Assembly (NCBI RefSeq): GCF_028823665.1
Contig: NZ_JAPEHV010000003.1
Span: 248,001-312,000 of the forward strand
Reading direction: 5' to 3'
From: Microbacterium sp. C7(2022)
GTDB taxonomy: Bacteria > Actinomycetota > Actinomycetes > Actinomycetales > Microbacteriaceae
Length of the DNA: 64,000 bases
Below, in pieces: positions 1 to 8,358 of the stretch (position 1 is its first letter; the number at the start of each line of letters is the position of its first letter). Position numbers and translations under genes: made by a program. Under the pieces are notes generated by a model that saw nothing but the letters and a program-made list of their open reading frames with translations, was not told the origin of the DNA and made no database searches.

Positions 1-440
1 ACTTCTACAAGGAGCACCGGTCGGTCCTGATGGGCGGCGACGTCGTGCGGCTGGACGGCTCGAACCCGGAGGTCGTCACCCACGGAGTCGTCTCCCGCGA
101 CCGGTCGACCGCGCTCTTCTCGAGCGCCGTGCTCGACACCACCTCCCCCGAGCCGCCGGCACCGCTGAAGCTGCGGGGCCTCGATCCCGCGCGCGCGTAC
201 CGCGTCCGCCCCGTGCTGATCGGCGAGCTCCCCTCGGGCCTGCATGCCCCGCTGTGGTGGGGCGAGGCATCGGATGCCGCGGAGCAGGCGGCATCCGAGT
301 ACTGGGAGCGGGGAACGCGCAGCGACGTCACGTATCCGGGCGCCTTGTTCCACGCCGGAGTGCTCGAGACCGTGGGCGTCGCATCACCCCGCGTGCACCC
401 CGATCACGCCGTGCTCTACCTCGTCACCGCCCAGGACTGA
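1..440 (+). CDS. Alpha-galactosidase (GH36-like), C-terminal part only
   Basis: The reading frame is open from base 3 and has no start in the window, so only about the last 145 residues are present. The segment looks like the C-terminal beta-sandwich region of family 36 alpha-galactosidases, including the YKEHR start and the later YRVRPVLIGELPSGLHAPL stretch. Full-length members are about 700 residues and release terminal alpha-galactose from raffinose-type sugars; the catalytic aspartates lie upstream of the window and cannot be checked. Its stop overlaps by 17 bases the end of the convergent hydrolase gene. The neighbouring sugar transporter and GH32-like enzyme fit a role in oligosaccharide use. 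The family call is by recognition of this terminal part only. Confidence 0.7.
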   Translation, partial: FYKEHRSVLMGGDVVRLDGSNPEVVTHGVVSRDRSTALFSSAVLDTTSPEPPAPLKLRGLDPARAYRVRPVLIGELPSGLHAPLWWGEASDAAEQAASEYWERGTRSDVTYPGALFHAGVLETVGVASPRVHPDHAVLYLVTAQD

Positions 441-1359
441 TGCGGAGCCGCCCGTCGACGATCTCGACGGGCAGCGGATCGACGATGCCGCCGACGAACG
501 TCCCGTCGTCGCCGGCGTTGCGGAATGCGAGCAGCACCCACGACCCGTCCCGACGACGCACGAGGCGTCCGACGTACAGCGACTCGTCGGTCACGCGATA
601 GGCGTGCTCGATCGCGAAGGGCCCGGCGGTTCCGGGTGCGTCGACCGCCCAGATCCCGCCGCGTGATCCCGCGCGCGCACCGCCGAGTTCGCCCCCGAGA
701 CACGAGAAGAGCAGCACGCGGTGGCCGTCCACGTCGTGGACCTGCGCGACCTCGAGCTGGCCGAACCCGGTGCCCGGAGCCGACAGCGGGGGCTCGACGA
801 CCCACGACTCGAGATCGCGCGAGACGGCCGTGCCGATCACGCCGCGCTCGGCAGGTGCTCCCGTCGCCGACCGGGCGGTGATCAGCATCCGCCACCCGTC
901 GCCCTCCCGGACGACGAACGGGTCCCGCCACGCCTCCTCGTGCCAGTCCTCGCCCGGCGCGGTCTCGTACCAGCGCGGATCGGCGCCGAGCACGACCTCG
1001 TCGCGCTGCCACGTGATCAGGTCATGCGAGCGCGACGACCCGATCCGCTGCACCCGCCCGTCTCCGTCGCTCGAGACCCCCGAGGTGAACATCCGCCACA
1101 CGCCGTCGTCGTCGCGGACGACCGAACCGGTCCAGGTCGCGAGGTCGTCGAACGTGCCGGCCGCGCCGGGAGCGAGGGCGTCGGGCAGGACGACCCAGTC
1201 GACGAGGTCGCTCGAGACCGCGTGGCCGACCCGCGCGTTCCAGTGCCGCAGGTCGGGGTCGCCCAGCGCGCGCGGCGCCTTCAGGAAGAAGGCGTGGTAC
1301 TGCTCGCCGTCGTCGGCGGTCCAGAAGTCCCAGACCCAGTCGTCGGCGAGGCGGAGCAT
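424..1359 (-). CDS. Glycoside hydrolase, GH32/beta-fructosidase-like five-bladed propeller
   Basis: This 311-residue protein has the three acidic motifs expected of GH32-type enzymes: WVWDFW at residues 8-13 (candidate nucleophile Asp11), RDPFV at 145-149 (transition-state Asp) and QLEV around Glu203 (candidate acid/base). GH32 enzymes split beta-fructosides such as sucrose, raffinose or fructan. It is shorter than classic invertases and appears to lack the C-terminal beta-sandwich, so a GH43/GH68-like relative is possible. No signal peptide is visible, so it should act in the cytoplasm on imported sugar. It is the last gene of the transporter operon, 37 bases after the second permease. The ATG has only a weak ribosome site, so the start is less certain than the frame. 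Confidence 0.7.
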   Translation of the reverse strand: MLRLADDWVWDFWTADDGEQYHAFFLKAPRALGDPDLRHWNARVGHAVSSDLVDWVVLPDALAPGAAGTFDDLATWTGSVVRDDDGVWRMFTSGVSSDGDGRVQRIGSSRSHDLITWQRDEVVLGADPRWYETAPGEDWHEEAWRDPFVVREGDGWRMLITARSATGAPAERGVIGTAVSRDLESWVVEPPLSAPGTGFGQLEVAQVHDVDGHRVLLFSCLGGELGGARAGSRGGIWAVDAPGTAGPFAIEHAYRVTDESLYVGRLVRRRDGSWVLLAFRNAGDDGTFVGGIVDPLPVEIVDGRLRISPGR

Positions 1360-1396
1360 CGAGGTCGACCGATCCGATGCCCCGCCGCGCCGGCCG

Positions 1397-2350
1397 CTAC
1401 TTGACCGAGCCCGCCGTCAGTCCACGCACGAAGAACCGCTGGAGCGCGAAGAAGATGATCAGCGGCACGATGAGCGTGATGAACGAGCCCGCCGCCACGC
1501 GCTGCCAGCCCTGACCGTACTGGCCGAGGAGGGTGTACAGACCCTGCGTCAGCACCTGGTTCGGTCCGCTCTGGATGAACAGGTACGCGACGAAGAAGTC
1601 GTTCCACACCCACAGGAACTGGAAGATCGCGAACGACGCGAGCGCCGGCACCGACATCGGCACGACGAGCCGCCAGAAGATCTGGAAGTGGCTCGCGCCG
1701 TCCATGCGCGCCGCCTCGATCAGCGAGTTCGGCAGCGTCTGCATGTAGTTGCGGAGGATGTAGATCGCCAGCGGCATCGCGAATGTCGCATGCACGATCC
1801 AGGCCGCGGGGTACTGCCCGATGATCTGGATGCCGGTGGTGTTCCCGAACCAGACGAACAGCTGCAGGATCGGGATCACCGCGATCTGGATCGGCACGAC
1901 CATGAGGCCGAGCACGATCGCGAAGTAGATCTCCTTGCCGCGGAACTGGAAGAACGTGAACGCGTACGCCGCCATCGCCGAGATCATCACGGGGAGGATC
2001 GTGGCCGGGATGGTGACGGCTGCCGAGTTCCAGAAGGTGGTTCCGGCATCCAGCGCCGTCCACGCCTGTCCGAACGGCTCGAGCGTCCACTCCGTGCCGA
2101 ACGGATTCAGCAGAGCGGTCCACCAGCCCGTCGACTCGACGTCGGCACGGGGCCGCAGGCTCGTGATCAGCAGACCCAGCAGCGGGAAGAGCCACAGGAC
2201 GGCGATCACTCCCATGATGATCGTGATCAGAACATGGGGCTTGTCCTTCTCGGTGCCGTCCTTGCGCAGGCGCTTCTTGGACTTCTTCTCGAGGTCGACC
2301 GTCTCGCGGTGGCCCTCGTCGTCGACGAGTGGGGTCGGTACGACGGTCAT
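1397..2350 (-). CDS. Carbohydrate ABC transporter permease, MalG type
   Basis: This 317-residue inner-membrane subunit has a basic cytoplasmic N-terminus, about six hydrophobic helices and the EAA loop (IEAARMDGAS, residues 211-220) that docks the ATPase. It ends in GLTAGSVK, the terminus typical of MalG-type permeases. The start was chosen at the ATG that overlaps the upstream permease stop as ATGA, which implies translational coupling; the open frame continues far upstream but only as a shadow of the other permease. No ATPase gene is present locally, so a shared MsiK-type ATPase elsewhere in the genome is likely. Confidence 0.93.
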   Translation of the reverse strand: MTVVPTPLVDDEGHRETVDLEKKSKKRLRKDGTEKDKPHVLITIIMGVIAVLWLFPLLGLLITSLRPRADVESTGWWTALLNPFGTEWTLEPFGQAWTALDAGTTFWNSAAVTIPATILPVMISAMAAYAFTFFQFRGKEIYFAIVLGLMVVPIQIAVIPILQLFVWFGNTTGIQIIGQYPAAWIVHATFAMPLAIYILRNYMQTLPNSLIEAARMDGASHFQIFWRLVVPMSVPALASFAIFQFLWVWNDFFVAYLFIQSGPNQVLTQGLYTLLGQYGQGWQRVAAGSFITLIVPLIIFFALQRFFVRGLTAGSVK

Positions 2351-3342
2351 CGGAGTTCCTCCTGCGCCTTGTAGCTGCGGATCTGGTAGACGATGAGCGG
2401 CACCACCGCGATCATCAGGACGATGACCACCGCGGCTGCCTTGCCCGGGTTCTGGAAGCTGAACAGCTGCGCGTAGAAGTCCACGACCAGCACGCTCGTG
2501 TTGTACTGACCGCCCGTCATCGCGTAGATGATGTCGAAGGTCTTCATCACGAAGATGGTGACCGTGACGAACACCGCGAGGATCGTGCCGCGGATCTGCG
2601 GGACGATCACGAGGAAGAACGCCTTGCGCTCGCTCGCCCCGTCGAGGCGGGCCGCCTCGATGGTCTCCTCGGGCACGCCCTTGATGGCCGCGGAGAGCAG
2701 CACCATCGCGAAGCCGACCTGCAGCCAGATGGCGATGAACATGATCAGGAAGCTGTTCAGCCTGCCGGCGTCGAGCGTCAGCCAGGGCACCGGATCCTGT
2801 CCGGTCACTCCCGTCCAGATCGCATTGAGCAGATAGATCTGCGGGTTGCCCGGCGGAGCGTAGAAGTAGATGAACCGCCACGTGACCGCCGCCGCGATGC
2901 CGCTGATGGCCATCGGAAGGAAGATCATCGCCTTGAACGACGTCTCGCGCTTCTTGCCGAGACGGTCGGTGAGGATCGCGACCAGAAGACCGATCAGCAC
3001 CGCGGACGCCGGGACGACGATGACCCACAGCAGGTTGTTCAGCAGCACCCCGAGGAAGTTCGGGTCGGTGAACAGGTCGATGTAGTTGTCGAGGCCGACG
3101 AACGTGGCGCTCTCGCCGCGGCGCTGGCTCTGCTCCATGAAGCTCTCGATGAAGGTGCGCACCGCGGGGTAGAGCAGGAACAGGATGCCGAGCGCGAGGA
3201 CCGGGAAGAGGAAGACGTACGGCAGGAGCCGCGCCTTGGTCTTGTCACCCGTCTTCTCGACCACGAAGTTCAGCAGCCAGAAGATCAAGAACGAGACTCC
3301 GAGGCCTATCACCACGGAGAGGATTGCACTGAAGATGGCCAT
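2347..3342 (-). CDS. Carbohydrate ABC transporter permease, MalF type
   Basis: This 331-residue partner permease has an N-terminal hydrophobic helix, further membrane segments and an EAA loop reading EAARLDGAS. It forms the membrane channel with the downstream MalG-type protein, whose start overlaps its stop by four bases. A 16-base-pair hairpin separates it from the upstream binding-protein gene, which would let the binding protein be made in excess over the permeases. Substrate cannot be read from the permease itself; the flanking alpha-galactosidase and GH32-like genes suggest an alpha-galactosyl-sucrose type sugar. Confidence 0.93.
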   Translation of the reverse strand: MAIFSAILSVVIGLGVSFLIFWLLNFVVEKTGDKTKARLLPYVFLFPVLALGILFLLYPAVRTFIESFMEQSQRRGESATFVGLDNYIDLFTDPNFLGVLLNNLLWVIVVPASAVLIGLLVAILTDRLGKKRETSFKAMIFLPMAISGIAAAVTWRFIYFYAPPGNPQIYLLNAIWTGVTGQDPVPWLTLDAGRLNSFLIMFIAIWLQVGFAMVLLSAAIKGVPEETIEAARLDGASERKAFFLVIVPQIRGTILAVFVTVTIFVMKTFDIIYAMTGGQYNTSVLVVDFYAQLFSFQNPGKAAAVVIVLMIAVVPLIVYQIRSYKAQEELR

Positions 3343-3386
3343 CGATACCGCCTGACGTCGTTGTGAGGTTGATGGTGATGCTAGTG

Positions 3387-3425
3387 GGGAGGCGACGTCG
3401 GCCGACAGAGCCGACGTCGCCTCCC
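3387..3425 (-). terminator. Strong intercistronic hairpin between binding protein and permeases
   Basis: Perfect inverted arms of 16 bases (3387-3402 and 3410-3425) flank a 7-base loop. There is no U-run after it on the minus strand, so it is more likely an mRNA-stabilising or partial-termination element than a full terminator. Its place after the binding-protein gene would raise that gene's transcript level relative to the permeases. Confidence 0.75.
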
Positions 3426-3454
3426 TGCCGCTTACGCGGAGTGTCGGGGATGGA

Positions 3455-4792
3455 TTACTGCGGCCACGAGGCGTCGATCGCCTCGAATGCCTGCTCCATC
3501 GTCTTCTGACCCGCGAACCAGCTGGTCAGCTCGGTCCACTCGGTGCCGGCACCGACTTCGCCGGGCATCTGGTCGGAGGCGTCGAAGCCGAAGAGCGTCG
3601 ACGCTGCGAGCAGCTCCTGCGCCTTCTTCTGGAACTCGGTCGTGTACGCCGAGGTGTCGAAGTCGTTGTGCGGCGACAGGAAGATCGCCTGGCTGGCGTA
3701 TCCGTTCGTGCCGAACTCCGGACCCGTGATGTACTCGACGACCGCCTTCGTGGCCTCGTTGTTGGTGAACGCGCCCACGAGGTCGCCGCCGCCGAGCATC
3801 GCCGTCTCCGTACCCTCGGGCGAGGGCAGCTGGAAGAAGTCGATGTTCGAGAGGTCGCCGTCGGCGATCTGCGCCTTGATGTCCTCGGGGAAGAAGTCCG
3901 CGATGAACGAACCCTGACGCATCATGAAGCACTGACCGTTGTCGATGCCCTCGACGAACAGCTGGTTGCCTGCGGTCTGGAACGCCGTCGTGGCCGCACC
4001 GGGTCCGCCGCCGTTGACCTTGCCCTCTTCGAGCAGCTCGGTCGCGACCTTGTCGCCCGCCTGCGTCACGAGGTCACTCGTGAACAGCACGTCGCCCGCG
4101 ATCCAGGCGTTGTACTCGTCGAGGCCGCCGTAGCGCAGGACGTACTCCTCCAGCCAGTCCGTGGCCGGCCATCCGGTCGCCGCGCCCGACTCGAGGCCGA
4201 CACACCAGGGGTAGCCGAGGCCGTCGTCCATGATCTGCTGCTGCAGTGCGGTGAGCTCGTCGTCGGTCGTCGGCACGGTCAGCCCGGCAGCGTCGAACGC
4301 CGCGGGGTTGTACCAGACGAGCGACTTGACGTTGATCGAGTACGGCAGACCGAACGTCTGCCCGTCGACCTGCGCGATCTCGCCGAGGCCGTTGGCCTCG
4401 TCGGCGATGATCGCTCCGACGTCGATGCCGAGCTCTTCCAGCGGGTACAGCGTGTTGGTCTGGCTCTTCAGCACGCCGGGCTGCGGGTAGATCGCGATGT
4501 CGGGCGGGTTGCCCGCCGTCGCGCGCGCGACAACCGCGGTCTGGAAGTCGGTGTTGCCGTCGTAGGTGACGGTGATGCCGCTCTCTTCGCTCCAGGCATC
4601 CAGGTCAGCCTGGAACGCCTCGGCCTGCGCGTCGGTGAAGGCTCCCATGATCGTGACCGTGGCGCCTTCGGTGCCACCGCCTTCGCCGCCCCCATCGTTT
4701 CCCCCTCCGCCGGTGCAACCGGCGAGGGCGAGTGCGACGAGGCCGAAGCCTGCGAGCGGAACGACGATCCGTCGTCGTTGCATCGTGCCCAT
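3455..4792 (-). CDS. Sugar-binding lipoprotein of ABC transporter
   Basis: This 445-residue protein starts with a basic, hydrophobic signal and a lipobox LALAGC, so Cys26 should be lipidated and the protein held on the outer face of the membrane. A Gly-rich linker follows and then a family 1 extracellular solute-binding fold. The start chosen is the ATG preceded at seven bases by GAGGAG; a second ATG three codons later is also possible. It is the first gene of the operon and is transcribed away from the LacI-type regulator, with a perfect 13-base palindrome upstream of it. It would capture the oligosaccharide and hand it to the two permeases. Confidence 0.93.
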   Translation of the reverse strand: MGTMQRRRIVVPLAGFGLVALALAGCTGGGGNDGGGEGGGTEGATVTIMGAFTDAQAEAFQADLDAWSEESGITVTYDGNTDFQTAVVARATAGNPPDIAIYPQPGVLKSQTNTLYPLEELGIDVGAIIADEANGLGEIAQVDGQTFGLPYSINVKSLVWYNPAAFDAAGLTVPTTDDELTALQQQIMDDGLGYPWCVGLESGAATGWPATDWLEEYVLRYGGLDEYNAWIAGDVLFTSDLVTQAGDKVATELLEEGKVNGGGPGAATTAFQTAGNQLFVEGIDNGQCFMMRQGSFIADFFPEDIKAQIADGDLSNIDFFQLPSPEGTETAMLGGGDLVGAFTNNEATKAVVEYITGPEFGTNGYASQAIFLSPHNDFDTSAYTTEFQKKAQELLAASTLFGFDASDQMPGEVGAGTEWTELTSWFAGQKTMEQAFEAIDASWPQ

Positions 4793-4842
4793 CTGAACAC
4801 TCCTCTTCGAGTTGGTGTGGTGTTGCATGTGACGGCGCCGTA

Positions 4843-4855
4843 GGGAACCGTTCCC
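4843..4855. promoter_or_regulatory. LacI-type operator, site 1
   Basis: The 13-mer GGGAACCGTTCCC is a perfect palindrome around a central C. It lies 50 bases upstream of the binding-protein start, in the gap shared with the divergent LacI-type gene. LacI-family proteins bind palindromes of this kind, so it is the likely control site of the sugar operon. Confidence 0.75.
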
Positions 4856-4951
4856 ACACAAGCTACGGCACGACGGCGGGCGGGCACAAGAACCCCGTAT
4901 CACGAATCGATAACCTGCGGGAATTCAACGACATTTGACGCTACGTCGATC

Positions 4952-4964
4952 TGAAACCGTTCCC
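4952..4964. promoter_or_regulatory. LacI-type operator, site 2
   Basis: The 13-mer TGAAACCGTTCCC keeps one full half and most of the other half of the perfect operator 109 bases away. It lies nearer the regulator gene, so it may serve autoregulation or looping between the two sites. Confidence 0.6.
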
Positions 4965-5032
4965 ATATGCTCGGGCTTGCGGTTATGCTGGCGAGACCGA
5001 TGCGGCAGCGCGCGACAGGAAGGACCGGCTCA

Positions 5033-6075
5033 GTGGCGAGCGGAATCGAGGACGTCGCCCGGAGAGCAGGCGTGTCCAAGTCGACCGCGAGCAGGGCTCT
5101 CAGCGGCGGGGGCTACGTCTCGGAGGAGACACGGTCGCGCGTGCGACGGGCCGCCTACGAGATCGGCTACGCGCCGTCCACGAGCGCGGTCAGCCTCGCC
5201 ACAGGGCGCACCCAGAACGTCGGCGTGGTGATGCCCTACCTGAACCGGTGGTTCTTCGCCGAGGTGCTGGAGGGGATCCAGACGGCGCTCCTCGAACGGG
5301 GGCTCGATCTCACTCTCTACGACGCCGAGCCGGGTACCGATGGCCGGCGCCGCATCTTCGACGACTTCCTCGCGCGCAAGCGCTTCGACGGTCTCATCGC
5401 TGTGGGGCTCGAGCCCGACGATCACGAGGTCGAGCGGCTCGTGGCCATGGGCCGCCCGGTGGTGAGCGTCGTCGGAGCGGGCAGCGAGACGAGCTCGGTC
5501 GCGATCGACGACGAACACGCGGCCCGCCGGGCCACCGAGCACCTGCTCGAACTCGGACACCGGCGCATCGCCTTCGTCGGCGGAGAGCCCGACCATCACT
5601 GGGCGCAGGTCGACCGTTCGCGTCTGCGAGGGTTCCACACGGCCATGGAAGACGCCGGATGCGCCGACGAGGCGATCCACATCCGATCAGAGGTCACGAT
5701 CCCCGGAGGCTACGCTGCGGCGGTCGACGCCCTCGGCGATTCGCGAGACCGCCCGACCGCGATCCTCGGCACGTGCGACGAGGTCGCGATCGGCGCGATC
5801 ATCGCCGCCCGCCGGCTGGGCGTCCAGGTTCCGAGCCAGCTCAGCGTGGTCGGGATCGACGACCACGAGTTCGCCGAGATGTTCTCGCTCACGACCCTGC
5901 GCCAGGTGCCGCGCGAGCAGGGGGCGGCGGCGGTCGAGCTGCTCCTCGACCACATCGCCGACCCGGATCGGCCGCCCGAGCAGACGAGCCTGAAGGCGCG
6001 GATGGTGATGAGATCCTCGACCGCCCCGCCCCCGACGCACATGACCGCGGCGGCCGCGGACATGCGGCGGGAATG

Positions 6076-6076
<1 letters not shown>
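5033..6076 (+). CDS. LacI-family transcriptional regulator
   Basis: This 347-residue regulator has an N-terminal helix-turn-helix and hinge (IEDVARRAGVSKSTASRAL, residues 5-23, through about residue 55) and a periplasmic-binding-protein-like effector domain. The GTG start was chosen because AGGAAGGA sits eight bases before it; an in-frame ATG at 5000 and another at 4967 would add residues without a ribosome site. It is divergent from the sugar transport operon and two LacI-like palindromes lie between them, so it most likely represses that operon and perhaps itself until the sugar or a derivative binds. A hairpin begins at its stop codon. Confidence 0.92.
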
Positions 6077-6164
<88 letters not shown>

Positions 6165-6196
6165 AAGGTGCTGGCGTGGGGCTCAAGCCCCCGCGG

Positions 6197-6595
6197 TCAC
6201 TTCAGGGTGACCGAGGCGCCGGCCTCTTCGAGCTTGGCCTTGGCCTTCTCGGCGTCGTCCTTGTTCGCGCCCTCGAGCACGGGCTTGGGGGCGCCGTCGA
6301 CGACCGCCTTCGCCTCGCCGAGGCCGAGCGAGGTGAGCTCGCGGACGACCTTGATGACCTGGATCTTCTTGTCGCCGGCAGCCTCGAGGATGACGTCGAA
6401 CGAGTCCTTCTCCTCCTCGGCGGCGGCCTCGCCACCCGCGCCACCGGCGGCGGGGGCACCCGCGGCGGCAACGGCGACCGGGGCGGCGGCGGTGACCTCG
6501 AAGGTCTCCTCGAACTTCTTCACGAACTCGCTGAGCTCGATGAGCGAGAGCTCCTTGAAGGCGTCGAGCAGCTCGTCAGTGGTGAGCTTTGCCAT
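6197..6595 (-). CDS. rplL: 50S ribosomal protein L7/L12
   Basis: This 132-residue protein has the standard L7/L12 layout: an N-terminal dimer domain ([20 protein letters not shown]), a hinge rich in Ala and Gly, and a C-terminal factor-binding domain that includes the [17 protein letters not shown] region. It forms the stalk that recruits elongation factors to the ribosome. AAGGAG precedes the ATG. It follows rplJ by 44 bases and is co-transcribed with it, under the leader upstream of rplJ. The rpoB/rpoC genes that often follow are not in this window; a convergent sugar regulator lies downstream instead. Confidence 0.98.
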   Translation of the reverse strand: MAKLTTDELLDAFKELSLIELSEFVKKFEETFEVTAAAPVAVAAAGAPAAGGAGGEAAAEEEKDSFDVILEAAGDKKIQVIKVVRELTSLGLGEAKAVVDGAPKPVLEGANKDDAEKAKAKLEEAGASVTLK

Positions 6596-6639
6596 GATGA
6601 TTCTCCTTGTTGGTGGGTTTCAACGACCGGGGCCCGATG

Positions 6640-7155
6640 TCAGGCCGCGGACTCCTGCTTCTCACGCAGCGCGTCGACCGTGCGGACGGCCTTCGACAGC
6701 GGCGCGTTGAAGAGATATGCCGCCTGGAACAGCGAGGCCTTGAAGGCGCCTGCGAGCTTGGCCAGCAGGACGTCACGGCTCTCGAGGTCGGCGAGCTTGT
6801 TGACCTCGTCCGCGGTCAGGGGGGCTCCGTCGAAGAAGCCGCCCTTGATCACGAGATGAGGGTGTGCCTTGGCGAAGGCACGAAGACCCTTCGCGACGGA
6901 GACGGGGTCACCGTGCACGAAGGCGACGGCCGACGGACCCTTCAGGTCGTCGTCCAGCGCCGTGATCCCCGCGTTGTTCGCGGCGATCTTGGTCAGCGTG
7001 TTCTTCACCACGGCGTATTCCGCGTCCTGACGGATGCTGTTGCGGAGCTCCTTGAGCTCGGCCACCGTCAGACCGCGGTACTCGGTGAGCAGAACGGCGG
7101 TCGAGTCCTCGAAGTTCTTCGTGAGCTCGGCGACCGATGCTTCCTTCTGCGCCAT
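6640..7155 (-). CDS. rplJ: 50S ribosomal protein L10
   Basis: The 171-residue product begins [15 protein letters not shown] and matches L10 throughout, including the [16 protein letters not shown] core; its C-terminal helix anchors L7/L12 dimers. The ATG follows AAGGAG at a normal distance, and the much longer open frame upstream is not coding. The gene has a 5' leader of roughly 200 bases with an attenuator-like hairpin, fitting autoregulation by the L10-L12 complex. A terminator separates the pair from the LacI-type gene. Confidence 0.98.
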   Translation of the reverse strand: MAQKEASVAELTKNFEDSTAVLLTEYRGLTVAELKELRNSIRQDAEYAVVKNTLTKIAANNAGITALDDDLKGPSAVAFVHGDPVSVAKGLRAFAKAHPHLVIKGGFFDGAPLTADEVNKLADLESRDVLLAKLAGAFKASLFQAAYLFNAPLSKAVRTVDALREKQESAA

Positions 7156-7226
7156 GGCCACTCCTTGTGTGTACGAGACGCTCCGCGGTGGCGGGGCGTC
7201 GGCCTGGACCTCGGTGCCTGCGCATG

Positions 7227-7255
7227 AAAAAAGCTCCGGCGCAAGCGCACGGAGC
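7227..7255 (-). terminator. Attenuator hairpin in the rplJL leader
   Basis: On the minus strand the arms GCTCCG and CGGAGC enclose a further TGCGC/GCGC pairing and are followed directly by six Us. This is a textbook intrinsic terminator, yet it lies 72 bases upstream of the rplJ start, inside the transcript. It would stop transcription before rplJ unless an alternative fold forms. Confidence 0.8.
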
Positions 7256-7343
7256 GGGAGTCCTGGATTCAGGAGATCGATCTGTGACACCTGCGCGGGC
7301 CCCTGCATTCGCAGTGCTTCGATCTCCGTGCGCAAGCGCACAT
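7256..7343 (-). ncRNA. Putative L10-type leader / antiterminator of rplJL
   Basis: The segment GCGCACGGAG (7333-7324 on the minus strand) is fully complementary to the 5' arm CTCCGTGCGC (7254-7245) of the attenuator downstream, so the two folds exclude one another. L10 leaders in many bacteria bind the L10-L12 complex and repress rplJL. The sequence between the arms contains a GCGCAGGTGTCA stretch that may be the protein-binding part. The assignment is by position and pairing, not by a covariance search. Confidence 0.55.
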
Positions 7344-7371
7344 CGATGACCGGCGGTCTTCGGCTCCGTCC

Positions 7372-7399
7372 ATGGTACGTGACGGGGGTCCAGCGGCAA
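7372..7399 (-). promoter_or_regulatory. Candidate promoter of rplJL
   Basis: On the minus strand TTGCCG (7399-7394) and TACCAT (7377-7372) are 16 bases apart, upstream of the leader and pointing to rplJ. Position and spacing suit a vegetative promoter; match quality is moderate. Confidence 0.4.
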
Positions 7400-7569
7400 A
7401 ATCGCGGGCATTCCGACGGAGACGAGCAGAAATGCGGATGCCTCGCGCCCGCGGCATCCGTCATCGTGCGCATCTCCGTCATCGTGCACACTCCCCTCAT
7501 CGTGCGCGGCGCGCGCAGCGGCGGGTGTCGCGGCGGGTCGGTGTCGCGACGGCGGGATACCGTGAAGGG

Positions 7570-8232
7570 GTGACCCCCGAACTCGCCGCACGCGTCGTCG
7601 CCGACGCCCGCGACCGGGTCGCCTGGGTGCGTGCGCGATCGCGCGGGATCACCGCGACCGACGTCGCGACCCTCACGAGCGAGCGGGCGATCGTGCGCGC
7701 CGCCGACGCCAAGCTGGGCGGCTCGGGGTTCTCGGGCAACGCCTTCACGGCGCACGGTCGCGCGCGCGAGCCGCAGATCGCGGCGTGGGTCGCTGCGACG
7801 CACGGCATCCAGCCGTCGAGCGCGCTCTTCCACGCCGAGGTCGAGAAGCGCCATCTCGCGACGCCCGACGGCATCGCCGTCGACCCGGCGGGCCGGGTGA
7901 CCCTCGCCGAGATCAAGACGACGAACAAGGCGTGGCGCAGCATCCCCCGCTCGTATCTTCGCCAGGTGTGGTGGCAGCAGCACGTGCTGGGCGCCGAACG
8001 CACTTTGGTCGCGTGGGAGCAGCACGACGACTTCGTGCCCGTGCACGACGAGCCCCGCTGCGTGTGGATCGACCGCGACGACGCGCAGATCGCCCAGCTC
8101 GTGCGCCTGGCCACGGCGCTCATCGACGAGCTCTACGAGCGCACGACCGGCCGCCGCGCACCCCGCACTGCCGAGCGGATGCCTCCCGCCCCGCCGCGTC
8201 AGCCGTTCCGCGCGCTCGCCCTCGCCGACTGA
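7570..8232 (+). CDS. YqaJ-like recombinase-family nuclease
   Basis: This protein of about 220 residues resembles the YqaJ / lambda exonuclease fold: an early stretch ITATDVATL followed by [25 protein letters not shown], then TPDGIAVD and EIKTT, which read as the D and E-x-K of a PD-(D/E)xK nuclease. In phages such enzymes resect DNA ends for recombination, but no phage genes lie nearby and stand-alone chromosomal copies are known. The GTG start is the best guess, since the purine-rich stretch sits very close to it. It lies between the rplJL promoter and the MarR-controlled exporter and shares neither transcript direction nor function with the ribosomal genes. Confidence 0.7.
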   Translation: MTPELAARVVADARDRVAWVRARSRGITATDVATLTSERAIVRAADAKLGGSGFSGNAFTAHGRAREPQIAAWVAATHGIQPSSALFHAEVEKRHLATPDGIAVDPAGRVTLAEIKTTNKAWRSIPRSYLRQVWWQQHVLGAERTLVAWEQHDDFVPVHDEPRCVWIDRDDAQIAQLVRLATALIDELYERTTGRRAPRTAERMPPAPPRQPFRALALAD

Positions 8233-8254
8233 CCGGCCCGCTCGAGGCGGTTGG

Positions 8255-8313
8255 TTGACTCAGATCAATCATCGTCGTATAGTTGACTTCGCTCAACCAT
8301 TGACTTGAGTCAA
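8255..8313 (+). promoter_or_regulatory. Exporter promoter with three MarR-type operators
   Basis: TTGACT (8255-8260) and TATAGT (8278-8283) are 17 bases apart, a near-consensus promoter. Three copies of TTGA-N6-TCAA cover it: 8255-8268 over the -35, 8283-8296 at the -10 edge and start, and 8300-8313 just downstream. A MarR-type regulator is encoded directly after the exporter, so these are its likely sites and repression would be by blocking polymerase. Confidence 0.8.
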
Positions 8314-8358
8314 CCATCGATCGCGCCAACGACGTCGCCCGTCTCCGCGAAGGACCCC

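Noticed and set aside
770..2374. Long plus-strand open frames opposite the sugar permeases
   Set aside because: High-GC antisense shadows with Arg/His-rich low-complexity translation; the minus-strand genes are clear.
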